From Actinocorallia longicatena (GTDB lineage Bacteria > Actinomycetota > Actinomycetes > Streptosporangiales > Streptosporangiaceae): 64,000 nucleotides of DNA. Shown here one piece after another: positions 7,825 through 16,205 of the stretch. A model generated the notes under the pieces. It was not told the DNA's origin and did no database searches. It was given only the letters and a program-made list of their open reading frames with translations. The stretch's first letter is position 1. Each line of letters opens with the position of its first letter. A program made the translations under genes and the position numbers. The stretch is from NCBI RefSeq assembly GCF_039534125.1, contig NZ_BAAAUV010000012.1, forward strand, positions 124,001-188,000. Reading direction: 5' to 3'.

Positions 7825-8445
7825 ATGCGCAACACCGTCACCGGTCTCGTCGTGGTCGTGCACGGAGGACGCTCGCAGAGCAGGGAGCCCACCTCACCGG
7901 TGCAGCCGGCGGTGGTCCGGATGATCCCGCTGGCGGCGGCCGTGCGGCGGGCGGCGGGACCGGCGGTGAAGGTCATCCGCCCGCGCCTGCGCCTGCGGGG
8001 ATGGAACGGCGCCGAGGCCTCACCCGTCGCCGACCTCACCGCGATCCTCGACGGCCTGCCCGACCTGCCCCTGGTCCTCATCGGCCACTCGATGGGCGCC
8101 CGCGCCGCCCTGCGCGTGGCCGCAGACCCCCGGGTGACGGGCGTGGCCGGCCTCGCCCCCTGGACGCCGCCGGGCGAACCGGTCGACCAGCTCACCGGAC
8201 GCCGCGTCCTCCTGGTGCACGGAACCGCCGACACCGTGACCAGCCCCGCCGACACCCTCGCCTACGCCGCCAGGGCACGCCGCCTGACCGAGGTCGCGAC
8301 GATCTCCCTCACCGGTGCCGACCACGCCATGCTGCGCCGCGCCGCCCTGTGGCACCGCCTGGCCGCCGACTTCGCCCTGTCCTGCCTCACCACGCCCCCG
8401 CCCTCGATCGCCCGAGCCTTCGACCACGAGCACACCACCCTCTGA
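7825..8445 (+). CDS. Small alpha/beta hydrolase
   Basis: 206 residues from ATG 7825, preceded by AGGAAAG. The nucleophile elbow GHSMGAR places Ser89; the acid is probably the Asp in HGTADTVTSP (about 134) and the base the His in GADHAML (about 169). VVVVHGG near the N-terminus supplies the oxyanion loop. It lacks a sizeable lid domain, which fits a small esterase or peptidase-like hydrolase. Probably cotranscribed with the reductase gene upstream. Confidence 0.8.
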   Translation: MRNTVTGLVVVVHGGRSQSREPTSPVQPAVVRMIPLAAAVRRAAGPAVKVIRPRLRLRGWNGAEASPVADLTAILDGLPDLPLVLIGHSMGARAALRVAADPRVTGVAGLAPWTPPGEPVDQLTGRRVLLVHGTADTVTSPADTLAYAARARRLTEVATISLTGADHAMLRRAALWHRLAADFALSCLTTPPPSIARAFDHEHTTL

Positions 8446-8535
8446 CCAGGAGTGCGGCGCCTGGAGCGCGGACGCCCGCCGGGCCTAAACTGACCGGCAT
8501 CACATTGGGCACTTTCGCGGTGGTTTGGGGCGTTC

Positions 8536-9501
8536 ATGGTCGCGATGTTCGACAGCTCCGCCGTCCCCGTGGCGGAGCGGGCGGACCTCATGCGGGCGGC
8601 GCTGGCCGAGACGAGCGTGTCCTCGGTGGCGCTCCTCGGAGCCAGGGACCGGGTCAGCGCCCGGCTGGACGTGTGGCAGCTCGGCGACAGCTACCTCTTC
8701 CGGGCCGCGACGTCGCCCGTGCGGATGTTCCGGACCGAGCGGCAGGCGCGACGTGAGCCCGTCCCCCTCCTGGCCCTGGCGGTGCAGGAACACGGTGAGG
8801 GGCTGCACCGGCAGTTCGGGCCGCCGCGCAGGGTCCGGACCGGCGGGCTGATGGGCATGGACATGACCGAGCCGTTCGAGTTCTCCTGGTCGGGCCAGGG
8901 CGCCTCACGGGCGCTGATGATGCCGCTGGAACAGCTCGACGTCCCGGCCGACCTGATGCGGCACGCGGTGCCGCGGCTGGCGCACAGCCCTCTGTACGGC
9001 CTGGTGTCCCGCCACATCACCGAGCTGTTCGACAACGCCGACGCCGTGAGCGCGCACCCCCTGGCCGCCCACATCGCCGAGGCGGGCGTCGACCTCGCCC
9101 GCGCCCTGATCGGATCACTGGCCTCCGACGGGGCCACCCGCAAAGAGGCCGCCGAGCAGACCCTCCTGGCCCGCGTCCGCGAGCACGTGCGGCAGAACCT
9201 GCACGACCCCCACCTGGACGCGGCGTCGATCGCCGCCGCCCACAACATCTCCCGGCGGCGGCTGTACTCGCTGTGCGCCCAGGCCGGCATCAGCCTGGAG
9301 CAGCACATCATCCAGCGCCGCCTGCAAGGCGTGCGCGCCGACCTGTCGCGGCCGACGGCCGCCCCGCGGTCCATCGAGGCGATCGCCCGCGGCTGGGGAT
9401 TCCGCAACATCACCCACTTCAACCGGCGGTTCCGCCGCGAGTTCGGGATGAGCCCCCGGGAGTACCGCGCCCTGAAAACGGCCGCACACCCTCCCGCCTG
9501 A
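8536..9501 (+). CDS. AraC family transcriptional regulator (paralog 1)
   Basis: 321 residues. The N-terminal half (about 1-190) fits the AraC_binding_2 sensor-like domain. The C-terminal half has both HTH motifs of the AraC family: DAASIAAAHNISRRRLYSLCAQAG and SIEAIARGWGFRNITHFNRRFRREFG, ending MSPREYRAL. It shares layout and leader ending (GGGG, GCGTTC before the start) with the next gene, although its N-terminus is the most diverged of the three AraC genes here. Its regulon is unknown; alpha/beta hydrolases flank the block on both sides. Confidence 0.9.
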   Translation: MVAMFDSSAVPVAERADLMRAALAETSVSSVALLGARDRVSARLDVWQLGDSYLFRAATSPVRMFRTERQARREPVPLLALAVQEHGEGLHRQFGPPRRVRTGGLMGMDMTEPFEFSWSGQGASRALMMPLEQLDVPADLMRHAVPRLAHSPLYGLVSRHITELFDNADAVSAHPLAAHIAEAGVDLARALIGSLASDGATRKEAAEQTLLARVREHVRQNLHDPHLDAASIAAAHNISRRRLYSLCAQAGISLEQHIIQRRLQGVRADLSRPTAAPRSIEAIARGWGFRNITHFNRRFRREFGMSPREYRALKTAAHPPA

Positions 9502-9598
9502 CCCCGGTTCTTTGCTGTGCGTGCACACTTTCCGGCCACCCCCCCGGCACCGATGTCATGATCAGTTCTGACGGTCGGCATCGCCTTGGGGAGCGTTC

Positions 9599-10564
9599 GT
9601 GCTGGTTCTGGACACCGCCGACCTGCCGGCGGCCGAACGCGCCGAGGCCTACCACGCCGCCGCGGCGGGGGAGAGCGGAAGCTGCTCCGTCGAGCAGGAG
9701 ACCTACGGCGACCAGCTGTGGAAACGGCTGGAGCTGTGGCATTTCGGGCCCATCACCATGTTCGCCACCGAGGGATCGGGCATGCGCATCTGGCGCACCC
9801 CCCGGCACGCCCGCTCCGACTCCTCCAACACCGTCTCGGTCATCACCCAGAGCAGCGGCACCGGCGCCTTCTCCTGGAACGGCCACCAGCAGCACGTCGC
9901 CACCGGCTCCCTGGCCCTCGCCCACAAGACCGCCGGATACGAGTACGGCTGGTCCGGCTCGGGACTGTCCCTGGCCTTCATGGTCGACGCCGAACGGCTC
10001 GGGCTCCCCGAGCACATGGTCCGCACCGCCATCCCCCTGCTGTCCACGAGCAGCATCACCCCCCTCCTGCTGAGCCACCTGCGCGCCCTGCACCGCGACG
10101 CCGACCGGCTCAGCGCCGACGAGGGCGCCGACGCCATCGGCGACGCGACCCTCGCCCTCACCCGCGCCCTGGTCGCCTCGGTCGGCACCCGGGGAGCGAC
10201 CCGGCGCGGCATCGCCGAGGAGACCGCGCTCACCCGGATCCTCGCCCACGTCCGCACCCACCTGGCCGACCCCCACCTCACCCCGCAGCGCATCGCCCAC
10301 GCCCACGCGATCTCCCTGCGCACCCTCTACCGGATCTGCGAAGAAGGCGGAATCAGCCTCGAACAGTGGATCATCCACCGCCGTCTCGACGGCGCCCGAC
10401 GCGACCTCGCCGCCCCCGAGCACGCCCACCGCGCCATCGACTCCATCGCCCGCTCCTGGGGCTTCACCCACCCCGCCCACTTCTCCCGCCGCTTCCGCGC
10501 CGTCTACGGGATGGCACCGCGCGAGTGGCGCAGGAGCCAGGCCGGCCGGCGGACGCTCAGTTGA
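9599..10564 (+). CDS. AraC family transcriptional regulator (paralog 2)
   Basis: 321 residues from GTG 9599, with TTGGGGAG upstream. The sensor-like N-terminal half begins MLVLDTADLPAAERAEAYHA, nearly the same as the inverted gene that follows. Both C-terminal HTHs are intact (QRIAHAHAISLRTLYRICEEGG and IDSIARSWGFTHPAHFSRRFRAVYG). The last 8 bases overlap the 3' end of the convergent truncated paralog. The close similarity of the pair indicates a local inverted duplication. Confidence 0.9.
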   Translation: MLVLDTADLPAAERAEAYHAAAAGESGSCSVEQETYGDQLWKRLELWHFGPITMFATEGSGMRIWRTPRHARSDSSNTVSVITQSSGTGAFSWNGHQQHVATGSLALAHKTAGYEYGWSGSGLSLAFMVDAERLGLPEHMVRTAIPLLSTSSITPLLLSHLRALHRDADRLSADEGADAIGDATLALTRALVASVGTRGATRRGIAEETALTRILAHVRTHLADPHLTPQRIAHAHAISLRTLYRICEEGGISLEQWIIHRRLDGARRDLAAPEHAHRAIDSIARSWGFTHPAHFSRRFRAVYGMAPREWRRSQAGRRTLS

Positions 10565-11360
10565 GGCCCGTCGCGTCCCGGCGCCGCCACGCGTGGAGGT
10601 CGAGGCCCTCTTCCTCGCACAGGCGGTGCAGGGCGGCCGGCGTGAGGTTGTGGGCGGCGGCGATCCGCTCCGGCGTGAGACCGGGTTCGGCGGCATGGGC
10701 GCGGACGTAGGCCAGGATCCGGGGCAGCCGGGTCTGCTCGGCGACCTCACGCACGGCGGGCCCGCCGACCGCGGAGGCGACGAAAGCGCGCACGAGAGCG
10801 ACGACGGCGGCGCCCACGCCACCCGACCCGGGTTCGGCGGCGAGCCGGTCGGCGTCGGCGTTGATCGCGGTGAGCTGGGTGAGCAGCAGGAACGTGACAT
10901 CGCTGTGCGCGGCCAGCGGGACCGCGGCACGGATCATGGCGTCGGGCAGGCCGAGCTCCTCGACGTCCATCATCAGCGCGAGGCTCTCACCGGTACCCGA
11001 CCAGTTCCACTCCCAGGCGCCCGCCGCCCGGCCCGCCAGCGCCAGATCGGGAGACCCCAGACGACGCTGACGGCCCCCGCAGGCGAATCCCGCCCTGCCG
11101 GCGGACTGGGTCATGACCGAGACGGTGTTCCAGGGGTCCCTGCTCACATGCCGCGGGCTCTGCCAGTAGCGCATGCCCGAACCCTGCGTGCGGAAGAGCG
11201 TCACCGGACCGAAGTGCCAGGCGTGCAGACGGCTGTGGAACTCCCCGTCGGCGCCGAGCTCGTGCTCGACCCCGCAGGCGCCGGTCTCGGCGGTGGCGAA
11301 GGCGCGGTAGGCCTCGACCCGCTCGCCGGGCGGCAGATCGTCGGTGTCCAGCAGGAGCAT
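10557..11360 (-). CDS. Truncated AraC-family paralog lacking the second HTH (paralog 3)
   Basis: 267 residues from ATG 11360. It parallels the gene at 9599 over the sensor-like domain (MLLLDTDDLPPGERVEAYRA; GSGMRYWQSPRH; NTVSVMTQS) and the first HTH (ERIAAAHNLTPAALHRLCEEEG), then ends at LHAWRRRDATGLN. The roughly 55-residue second HTH and signature helix are missing, because the frame stops where the convergent paralog ends. It could be a decaying copy or a dominant-negative partner that dimerises but binds DNA poorly. The start has no strong ribosome-binding site. Confidence 0.75.
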   Translation of the reverse strand: MLLLDTDDLPPGERVEAYRAFATAETGACGVEHELGADGEFHSRLHAWHFGPVTLFRTQGSGMRYWQSPRHVSRDPWNTVSVMTQSAGRAGFACGGRQRRLGSPDLALAGRAAGAWEWNWSGTGESLALMMDVEELGLPDAMIRAAVPLAAHSDVTFLLLTQLTAINADADRLAAEPGSGGVGAAVVALVRAFVASAVGGPAVREVAEQTRLPRILAYVRAHAAEPGLTPERIAAAHNLTPAALHRLCEEEGLDLHAWRRRDATGLN

Positions 11361-11605
11361 GTCAGGTCCCAGAGTCGGCGGGGTCGCGACGGCACAGCGC
11401 GCGCTTCCGTGGATATCACGAAAACAGCGCCGGAAGCAGGCCGGACGGCCGCGACTCCCCTGATCCACGCTGCCGGGAGCGCACGGGCGGCCGTTCTGGC
11501 ACGCACGGCGCAGAGGGCGGCGCTGACAGTCAAACGCGCGGGCCGCGACCGGATGATGATCAATCTGGAGAACGGTTCGACAGCAACCCGCTGAGGAGCA
11601 CCGAC

Positions 11606-12406
11606 ATGACCGACCGACCCGACACCATCGTCCTCATCCACGGCTTCTGGGTCACCCCGCGCAGCTGGGAGGGCTGGATCGACCACTACAAGGCCAAGGG
11701 GTTCCGCGTGCTGGCCCCCGCCTACCCCGGCTTCGACGTCGAGGTCGAGGCCCTCAACGCCGACACCACCCCCATCGAGCGCCTCGAGGTCCCGGCGATC
11801 ATCAGCAGGCTCAAGGAGACCATCCGCGACCTGGAGACCCCGCCGATCCTCATCGGCCACTCCGCCGGGGGCGTGTTCACCCAGATCCTCCTCGACCACG
11901 GCTACGGCGCCGCGGGCGTGGCGATCAACTCCGCCCCCACCGAGGGCGTCGCGGTCACCCCGCTGTCGCAGATCCGCGCCGCGTTCCCCGTGCTGAAGAA
12001 CCCCGCCAACCGGCACAAGGCCGTCGGCCTCACCTACGACCAGTGGCGCTACGCCTTCACCAACACCTTCCCCGAAGACCAGGCCAAGGCCACCTACGAG
12101 CGCTACCACGTCCCCGCCTCCGGCCACGTGTTCTGGGGCAGCGCCCTGGCCAACATCCACCCCGGCCACACCGACTCCTACGTCGACTACCGCAACCCCG
12201 AACGGCGCCCGCTGCTGTTCCTGTCCGGCGAGAACGACCACCTCATGCCGCCCAAGGTCCAGATCTCCAACGCCAAGCACTACAAGGCGCCCGGCACCGT
12301 GACCGAGCAGTTCACCTACCCCGGCCGCGCCCACCTGATGCCCGCCGAGGACGGCTGGCAGGAGGTCGCCAACCACGCCCTCACCTGGGCCCTCGACCAC
12401 TCCTGA
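11606..12406 (+). CDS. Alpha/beta hydrolase
   Basis: 266 residues from ATG 11606, with GAGGAGC upstream. HGFWVTPRSW forms the oxyanion loop, GHSAGG the nucleophile elbow (Ser86), FLSGENDHLMPP carries the acid region and PGRAHLMP the catalytic His. A lid-like insert (about 125-190) is rich in Tyr and Trp. Similar stand-alone hydrolases are common in soil actinomycetes and proteobacteria. The specificity is not readable. A GC-rich hairpin separates it from the next gene. Confidence 0.85.
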   Translation: MTDRPDTIVLIHGFWVTPRSWEGWIDHYKAKGFRVLAPAYPGFDVEVEALNADTTPIERLEVPAIISRLKETIRDLETPPILIGHSAGGVFTQILLDHGYGAAGVAINSAPTEGVAVTPLSQIRAAFPVLKNPANRHKAVGLTYDQWRYAFTNTFPEDQAKATYERYHVPASGHVFWGSALANIHPGHTDSYVDYRNPERRPLLFLSGENDHLMPPKVQISNAKHYKAPGTVTEQFTYPGRAHLMPAEDGWQEVANHALTWALDHS

Positions 12407-12413
12407 GCGCCGC

Positions 12414-12447
12414 GGCCCGGCCGTGCCCGCACCGGCGCGGCCGGGCC
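12414..12447 (+). terminator. Hairpin terminator after alpha/beta hydrolase
   Basis: GGCCCGGCCG (12414-12423) pairs exactly with CGGCCGGGCC (12438-12447) across a 14-base loop. There is no T-run, as is common in high-GC actinomycetes. Confidence 0.55.
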
Positions 12448-12473
12448 TCCCGCACAACCGATCGGAGACCGCC

Positions 12474-13256
12474 ATGACCGGCGTCGGCTTCACCCACATC
12501 GGCGGTCCCACCGTCCTCATCGAGCACGCCGGCTGGCGGATCCTCACCGACCCCACCTTCGACCCGCCCGGCCGCACCTACGCCTTCGGCTGGGGCACCT
12601 CCTCCCGCAAGCTCACCGGCCCCTCGATCGCCGCGGCCGACCTGCCGCCGATCGACGCGATCCTGCTCACCCACGACCACCACGGCGACAACCTCGACAC
12701 CGCGGGCCGGGCGCTCCTGCCCGCCGCCGGAACCGTCCTCACGACGGTGTCAGGGGCCCGGCGGCTCGGCGGAGGCGCCCACGGCCTGCGGCCCGGGCAG
12801 ACCCACCTCCTCCAGGCGCCCGGCAGGCCCGCCCTCACCGTGACCGCCACCCCCGCCCGCCACGGCCCGCCGCTCAGCCACCCCATCACCGGCGACGTCA
12901 TCGGCTTCGCCCTCACCTGGCCCGGGCAGGTCCACGGACCGCTGTGGATCACCGGTGACACCGTGAACCACCGGGCCGCCCGGACAGCCGCCCGGGCCCT
13001 GCGGCCCGGCACCGTCCTGCTCCACCTCGGCGCCGTCCGCTTCCCCTCCACCGGCCCGCTGCGCTACACCATGAACACCCGCGACGCCCTCTCCCTCCTG
13101 GACGGCCTGGCCCCCGCGACCGTCCTGCCCGTCCACTACGAGGGCTGGCAGCACTTCACCGAGAACCGCGACGCCATCACCGCCGCCCTCGATGCGACCG
13201 GCGGCCCGCCCTTCACCTGGCTGCCACCCGGCCGACAGCAGACGATCACCGTCTGA
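12474..13256 (+). CDS. MBL-fold metallo-hydrolase
   Basis: 260 residues from ATG 12474, with CGGAGACC upstream. The metal motif THDHHGDNLD (His67, His69 and neighbours) and later ITGDT and PVHYEGW are those of the UlaG-like/Zn-dependent beta-lactamase-fold group. The start, GVGFTHIGGPTVLIEHAGWRILTDPTFD, is typical of this group. It should be cytoplasmic and bind two metals. Substrate unknown. It lies 67 bases after the hydrolase with a hairpin between, so the two may be only partly cotranscribed. Confidence 0.85.
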   Translation: MTGVGFTHIGGPTVLIEHAGWRILTDPTFDPPGRTYAFGWGTSSRKLTGPSIAAADLPPIDAILLTHDHHGDNLDTAGRALLPAAGTVLTTVSGARRLGGGAHGLRPGQTHLLQAPGRPALTVTATPARHGPPLSHPITGDVIGFALTWPGQVHGPLWITGDTVNHRAARTAARALRPGTVLLHLGAVRFPSTGPLRYTMNTRDALSLLDGLAPATVLPVHYEGWQHFTENRDAITAALDATGGPPFTWLPPGRQQTITV

Positions 13257-13277
13257 GCTCCAGTAGGTTGGGCGGCT

Positions 13278-14837
13278 ATGAGGCGGATCGGGCGGTTGTT
13301 GGGGCAGGTGCTCGATGGGCGTCCCGGGGCATCCCGGGAGCAGGTCGAACGGCGCACCCGATGGCTGGTGCTGTCGAGCGTGGTCGTCGCGAACGTCGGC
13401 GGCGCACTGGTGGTGCTGGCGCTGGCCATCGGGGTGCTGCCCGACCCGGCCGACCTCGACGACCTCGAAGCCCTGCGCCGGTTCAACACCGCCGTCCTGC
13501 TCGTCTACCTGGTCCTGGCGATCGCGGTCGGCGTGGCGGTGGGACTGCGGTCCTTCCGGCCGATCCGGGCCCTGTTCCTGACCGACCGCCCGCTGGAGGA
13601 ACGCGAACAGCGGCTGGTGCTGCGCGGCCCGCTGCGCATGATGCGCGTCCACGGGGCCCTGTGGGGGCTGGCGAGCGCCGGATGGGCGCTGATCAACGTC
13701 GCGTTCTCCCCGCTGCTGGCGCTCAAGCTCGGCCTCACCTGCGCGCTCGGCGGGCTGACCACCTGCACGATCATCTACCTGCTCACCGAACGGCTGTTCC
13801 GCACCGCCACCACCCAGGCCCTCAGCACCGAGATCCCGCAGGACCCCGGCGTGCCCGGGGTGGTCGGCAAGCTCGTCCTGGCCTGGATGCTGGGGACCGC
13901 CACCCCGGTCCTGGGGCAGATCCTCATCGGCGCGGCCGCGCTCCTGCGCGACACCATCACCGTCGGGGAACTGGCCTGGGCGACGCTCGCGCTCGGCGGC
14001 ACCGCCCTGGCGGTGGGCCTGGCCGTCACCTACCTGTCCGCGCACGCCGTCGCCGCCCCGGTCGACTCGGTGCGGGAGGCGATCGTCCGGGTCGAGCGCA
14101 ACGACCTGACCGCCCAGGTGCCCGTCTACGACGGCAGCCAGATCGGCCAGCTCCAGGCCGGGTTCAACCACATGGTCGCCGGACTGCGCGAACGCGAGCT
14201 GCTCCAGGACCTGTTCGGCCGGCAGGTCGGCGAGGACGTCGCCAGGATCGCCCTGGAGCGGGGAGTGGAACTGGGCGGCGAGCTCCGCCACGTCCACGTC
14301 ATCTTCGTCGACGTGATCGGATCGACGCGCCTGGCCGCGACCCGGCCTCCGATCGAGGTCGTCACGCTGCTCAACCGGTTCTTCGGCGTCGTCGTCGAGG
14401 TCATCGAGGCGCACGGCGGCTGGATCAACAAGTTCGAGGGCGACGCCGCACTGGCGATCTTCGGTGCGCCCGTCGACCTGGACGACGCCCCCACCCGCAC
14501 CCTGGCGGCGGCCCGTGAACTGGCCGCCCGCCTCGCCGCGGAGGTCCCGGAGATGGCCGCTGCCGTCGGCGTCTCCGGCGGGCAGGCCGTCGCGGGCCAC
14601 GTCGGAGCCGTCAACCGCTTCGAATACACCGTCATCGGCGACCCGGTCAACGAGGCCGCCCGCCTCACCGACCTCGCCAAGACCACCCCCGGCCTCCTGC
14701 TGGCCTCGGCGGCCGTCCTGGACGCCGCCGCCCCCGCCGAATCCGCGTGCTGGACCCTCACCGGCGAGGTCACCGTCCGCGGCCGGACCACCCCCACCCG
14801 CACCGCCGCCCCCCGCACCGAACCCGCCGCATCCTGA
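13278..14837 (+). CDS. Membrane class III adenylate cyclase with HAMP domain
   Basis: 519 residues. Six hydrophobic segments lie between about 28 and 265; a HAMP linker (about 255-315) connects to the cyclase homology domain. Catalytic residues are visible: metal-binding Asp345 (FVDVIGST) and Asp389, substrate-defining Lys385 (KFEGD) and Asp455 (VIGDPVNEAARL), and transition-state Asn458 and Arg462. The Lys/Asp pair favours ATP over GTP. The layout matches mycobacterial Rv1318c-Rv1320c cyclases. TAGGTT (13264-13269) is 8 bases before the ATG, suggesting a leaderless mRNA. It converges on the HxlR gene. Confidence 0.92.
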   Translation: MRRIGRLLGQVLDGRPGASREQVERRTRWLVLSSVVVANVGGALVVLALAIGVLPDPADLDDLEALRRFNTAVLLVYLVLAIAVGVAVGLRSFRPIRALFLTDRPLEEREQRLVLRGPLRMMRVHGALWGLASAGWALINVAFSPLLALKLGLTCALGGLTTCTIIYLLTERLFRTATTQALSTEIPQDPGVPGVVGKLVLAWMLGTATPVLGQILIGAAALLRDTITVGELAWATLALGGTALAVGLAVTYLSAHAVAAPVDSVREAIVRVERNDLTAQVPVYDGSQIGQLQAGFNHMVAGLRERELLQDLFGRQVGEDVARIALERGVELGGELRHVHVIFVDVIGSTRLAATRPPIEVVTLLNRFFGVVVEVIEAHGGWINKFEGDAALAIFGAPVDLDDAPTRTLAAARELAARLAAEVPEMAAAVGVSGGQAVAGHVGAVNRFEYTVIGDPVNEAARLTDLAKTTPGLLLASAAVLDAAAPAESACWTLTGEVTVRGRTTPTRTAAPRTEPAAS

Positions 14838-14840
14838 CGA

Positions 14841-15482
14841 TCACCCGCCGTCCCCGTACAGGAGGCGGTGCAGCGTGGGAAGGCCGCCGACGAGGGCCGC
14901 GCTCCCCTCGGCCAGGGCGGGGGCCAGCGCGGCGGGATCGGCCAGGAGCGCGCCGAGCGTCCGGGGATCGGTGCGCAGGGCGATGTCGGCGGTGGCGGGC
15001 TCACCGCTGAGCACCTGGACGCCGCCCGCCTCGACGCGGACCGTCCAGGGCGTCCCCCCGAGGTCGAGGCGGCAGACGAACGGCGGCGCCGCCGGATCGC
15101 GCGGCACGCCCCCGCGCAGGAAGATCAGCACCGAGGTCGCGCTCAGCGAGGCGGGCTCCGCGGGCCGAGGCGCGTCGATCCCCCACTCGCCCAGGGCCAG
15201 GACGATCGGCTCCAGGCCCCGCCCCCACTCCGTCAGCTCATAGACGTGCGGGCCGGACGCCCCCGCGAGCCTGCGGCGGCCGACCACCCCGTGCAGCTCG
15301 AGCTCCCTCAGCCGGTCGGCGAGCAGGTTGGAGCTGGCGTTCGGCAGGGAGAGCCGCAGCTCGGAGAAGCGCTGCGGCGCCAGGAGCAGCTCCCGGACGA
15401 CCAGCAGCGCCCACCGCTCCCCGACGACGTCCAGCGCCCGGGCGATCCCGCACGAGTCCCGGTAGCTCCGGCTGGTCGGCAT
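14841..15482 (-). CDS. HxlR-type transcriptional regulator with C-terminal SCP2-like domain
   Basis: 213 residues from ATG 15482, with GAGGGGGTGGGG upstream. The HxlR winged helix is at the start: SCGIARALDVVGERWALLVVRELLLAPQRF, LRELELHGVV, then VYELTEWGRGL. Residues 115-213 form a separate domain (FVCRLDLGGTPWTVRVEAGGVQVL, then ADIALRTDPRTLGALL) like SCP2 sterol-binding domains, so it may sense a hydrophobic ligand. It is divergent from a cupin gene, with a GTTGT-N5-ACAAC dyad between them. Confidence 0.85.
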   Translation of the reverse strand: MPTSRSYRDSCGIARALDVVGERWALLVVRELLLAPQRFSELRLSLPNASSNLLADRLRELELHGVVGRRRLAGASGPHVYELTEWGRGLEPIVLALGEWGIDAPRPAEPASLSATSVLIFLRGGVPRDPAAPPFVCRLDLGGTPWTVRVEAGGVQVLSGEPATADIALRTDPRTLGALLADPAALAPALAEGSAALVGGLPTLHRLLYGDGG

Positions 15483-15531
15483 GGCCCCACCCCCTCAGAT
15501 CGACCTCGATCCTAGATTACTTCTCACATAG

Positions 15532-15546
15532 GTTGTTTTTTACAAC
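15532..15546. promoter_or_regulatory. Operator dyad between HxlR and cupin genes
   Basis: GTTGT (15532-15536) and ACAAC (15542-15546) are an exact 5-base dyad around five T residues in an AT-rich divergent promoter. This is a likely HxlR-protein site. Confidence 0.55.
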
Positions 15547-15592
15547 TGGACATGGTTTGTTTTCAGCGACAGCAAGAAGACAGGAGCACGGC

Positions 15593-15901
15593 ATGACCAG
15601 TTCGCACGCCACGATCGTCGACCCCGACGCCCACCACGTCCTGTTCGAGAACGACCACGTCCGGGTCGTCCAGGCCCGCGCCTCCCGAGGATGGGCGAGT
15701 GCCATGCACTCCCACCCGCCGATGGTCGTGGTCAACCTCGGCACCGGCCGCCAGAAGGTGACCTGGCCCGACGGCACGACCCAGATCGTCGACCTGAACC
15801 CCGGCGCGGTCGTCTGGCAGGAGGAGTCCTTCGACCACTCCTGGGAACTCCTGGCCGGCGAGGTGGACGTGGTCCTCGTCGAGATCAAGTCCGCCGCCTA
15901 G
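15593..15901 (+). CDS. Small cupin-fold protein
   Basis: 102 residues from ATG 15593, with AGGAG at 15582-15586. FENDHVRVVQAR, SAMHSHPPMVVVNLGTG, then DLNPGAVVW and VDVVLVEIK give the single beta-barrel of a small cupin. His-Ser-His keeps part of the first metal motif, so metal binding is possible. It is divergent from the HxlR regulator and probably its target. A strong hairpin follows the stop. Confidence 0.7.
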   Translation: MTSSHATIVDPDAHHVLFENDHVRVVQARASRGWASAMHSHPPMVVVNLGTGRQKVTWPDGTTQIVDLNPGAVVWQEESFDHSWELLAGEVDVVLVEIKSAA

Positions 15902-15922
15902 ATCACGCCGCCCAGAACACCC

Positions 15923-15952
15923 GGGCGCCGTCCCGGCGAGGGGACGGCGCCC
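15923..15952 (+). terminator. Hairpin terminator after cupin gene
   Basis: GGGCGCCGTCCC (15923-15934) pairs exactly with GGGACGGCGCCC (15941-15952) across GGCGAG. It separates the cupin gene from the riboswitch promoter. Confidence 0.7.
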
Positions 15953-15970
15953 GCCGCCGGCGCGATCGGG

Positions 15971-16155
15971 TAGACTTTCCGCAGCGAAGGGGAGTAGTCC
16001 CGCGATACCGGTCGGTCGACATGCTGGTCATCCTCGGATGACCCGGCCACCGGGCCCCGCCAGGGGTGGACGAGACCTTCGGCCAAGGCACCGCCGGGCC
16101 CCTACCCATGGGCCCGGTTCGACGTGCCGGGCCGAACGGTACCCCTGCCGCCCGG
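15971..16155 (+). promoter_or_regulatory. yybP-ykoY (Mn2+) riboswitch with its promoter -10 element
   Basis: GGGGAGTAG (15989-15997) and GAGACCTT (16072-16079) are the two conserved loops of the yybP-ykoY aptamer, which docks them to bind Mn2+. After the second loop, CTTCGGCC pairs with GGCCGAA, with nested stems inside. AGGGG (15988-15992) can pair with CCCCT (16143-16147) as the closing P1 helix. TAGACT (15971-15976) is a good -10 placed just before the aptamer. It leads into a GDT1-family exporter gene, the usual partner of this riboswitch. Exact ends are approximate. Confidence 0.85.
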
Positions 16156-16205
16156 ATGGCTGCTGAGGATCGCGGAGCCCGGACCCCAGCAGAAAGACCC
16201 ATGCG

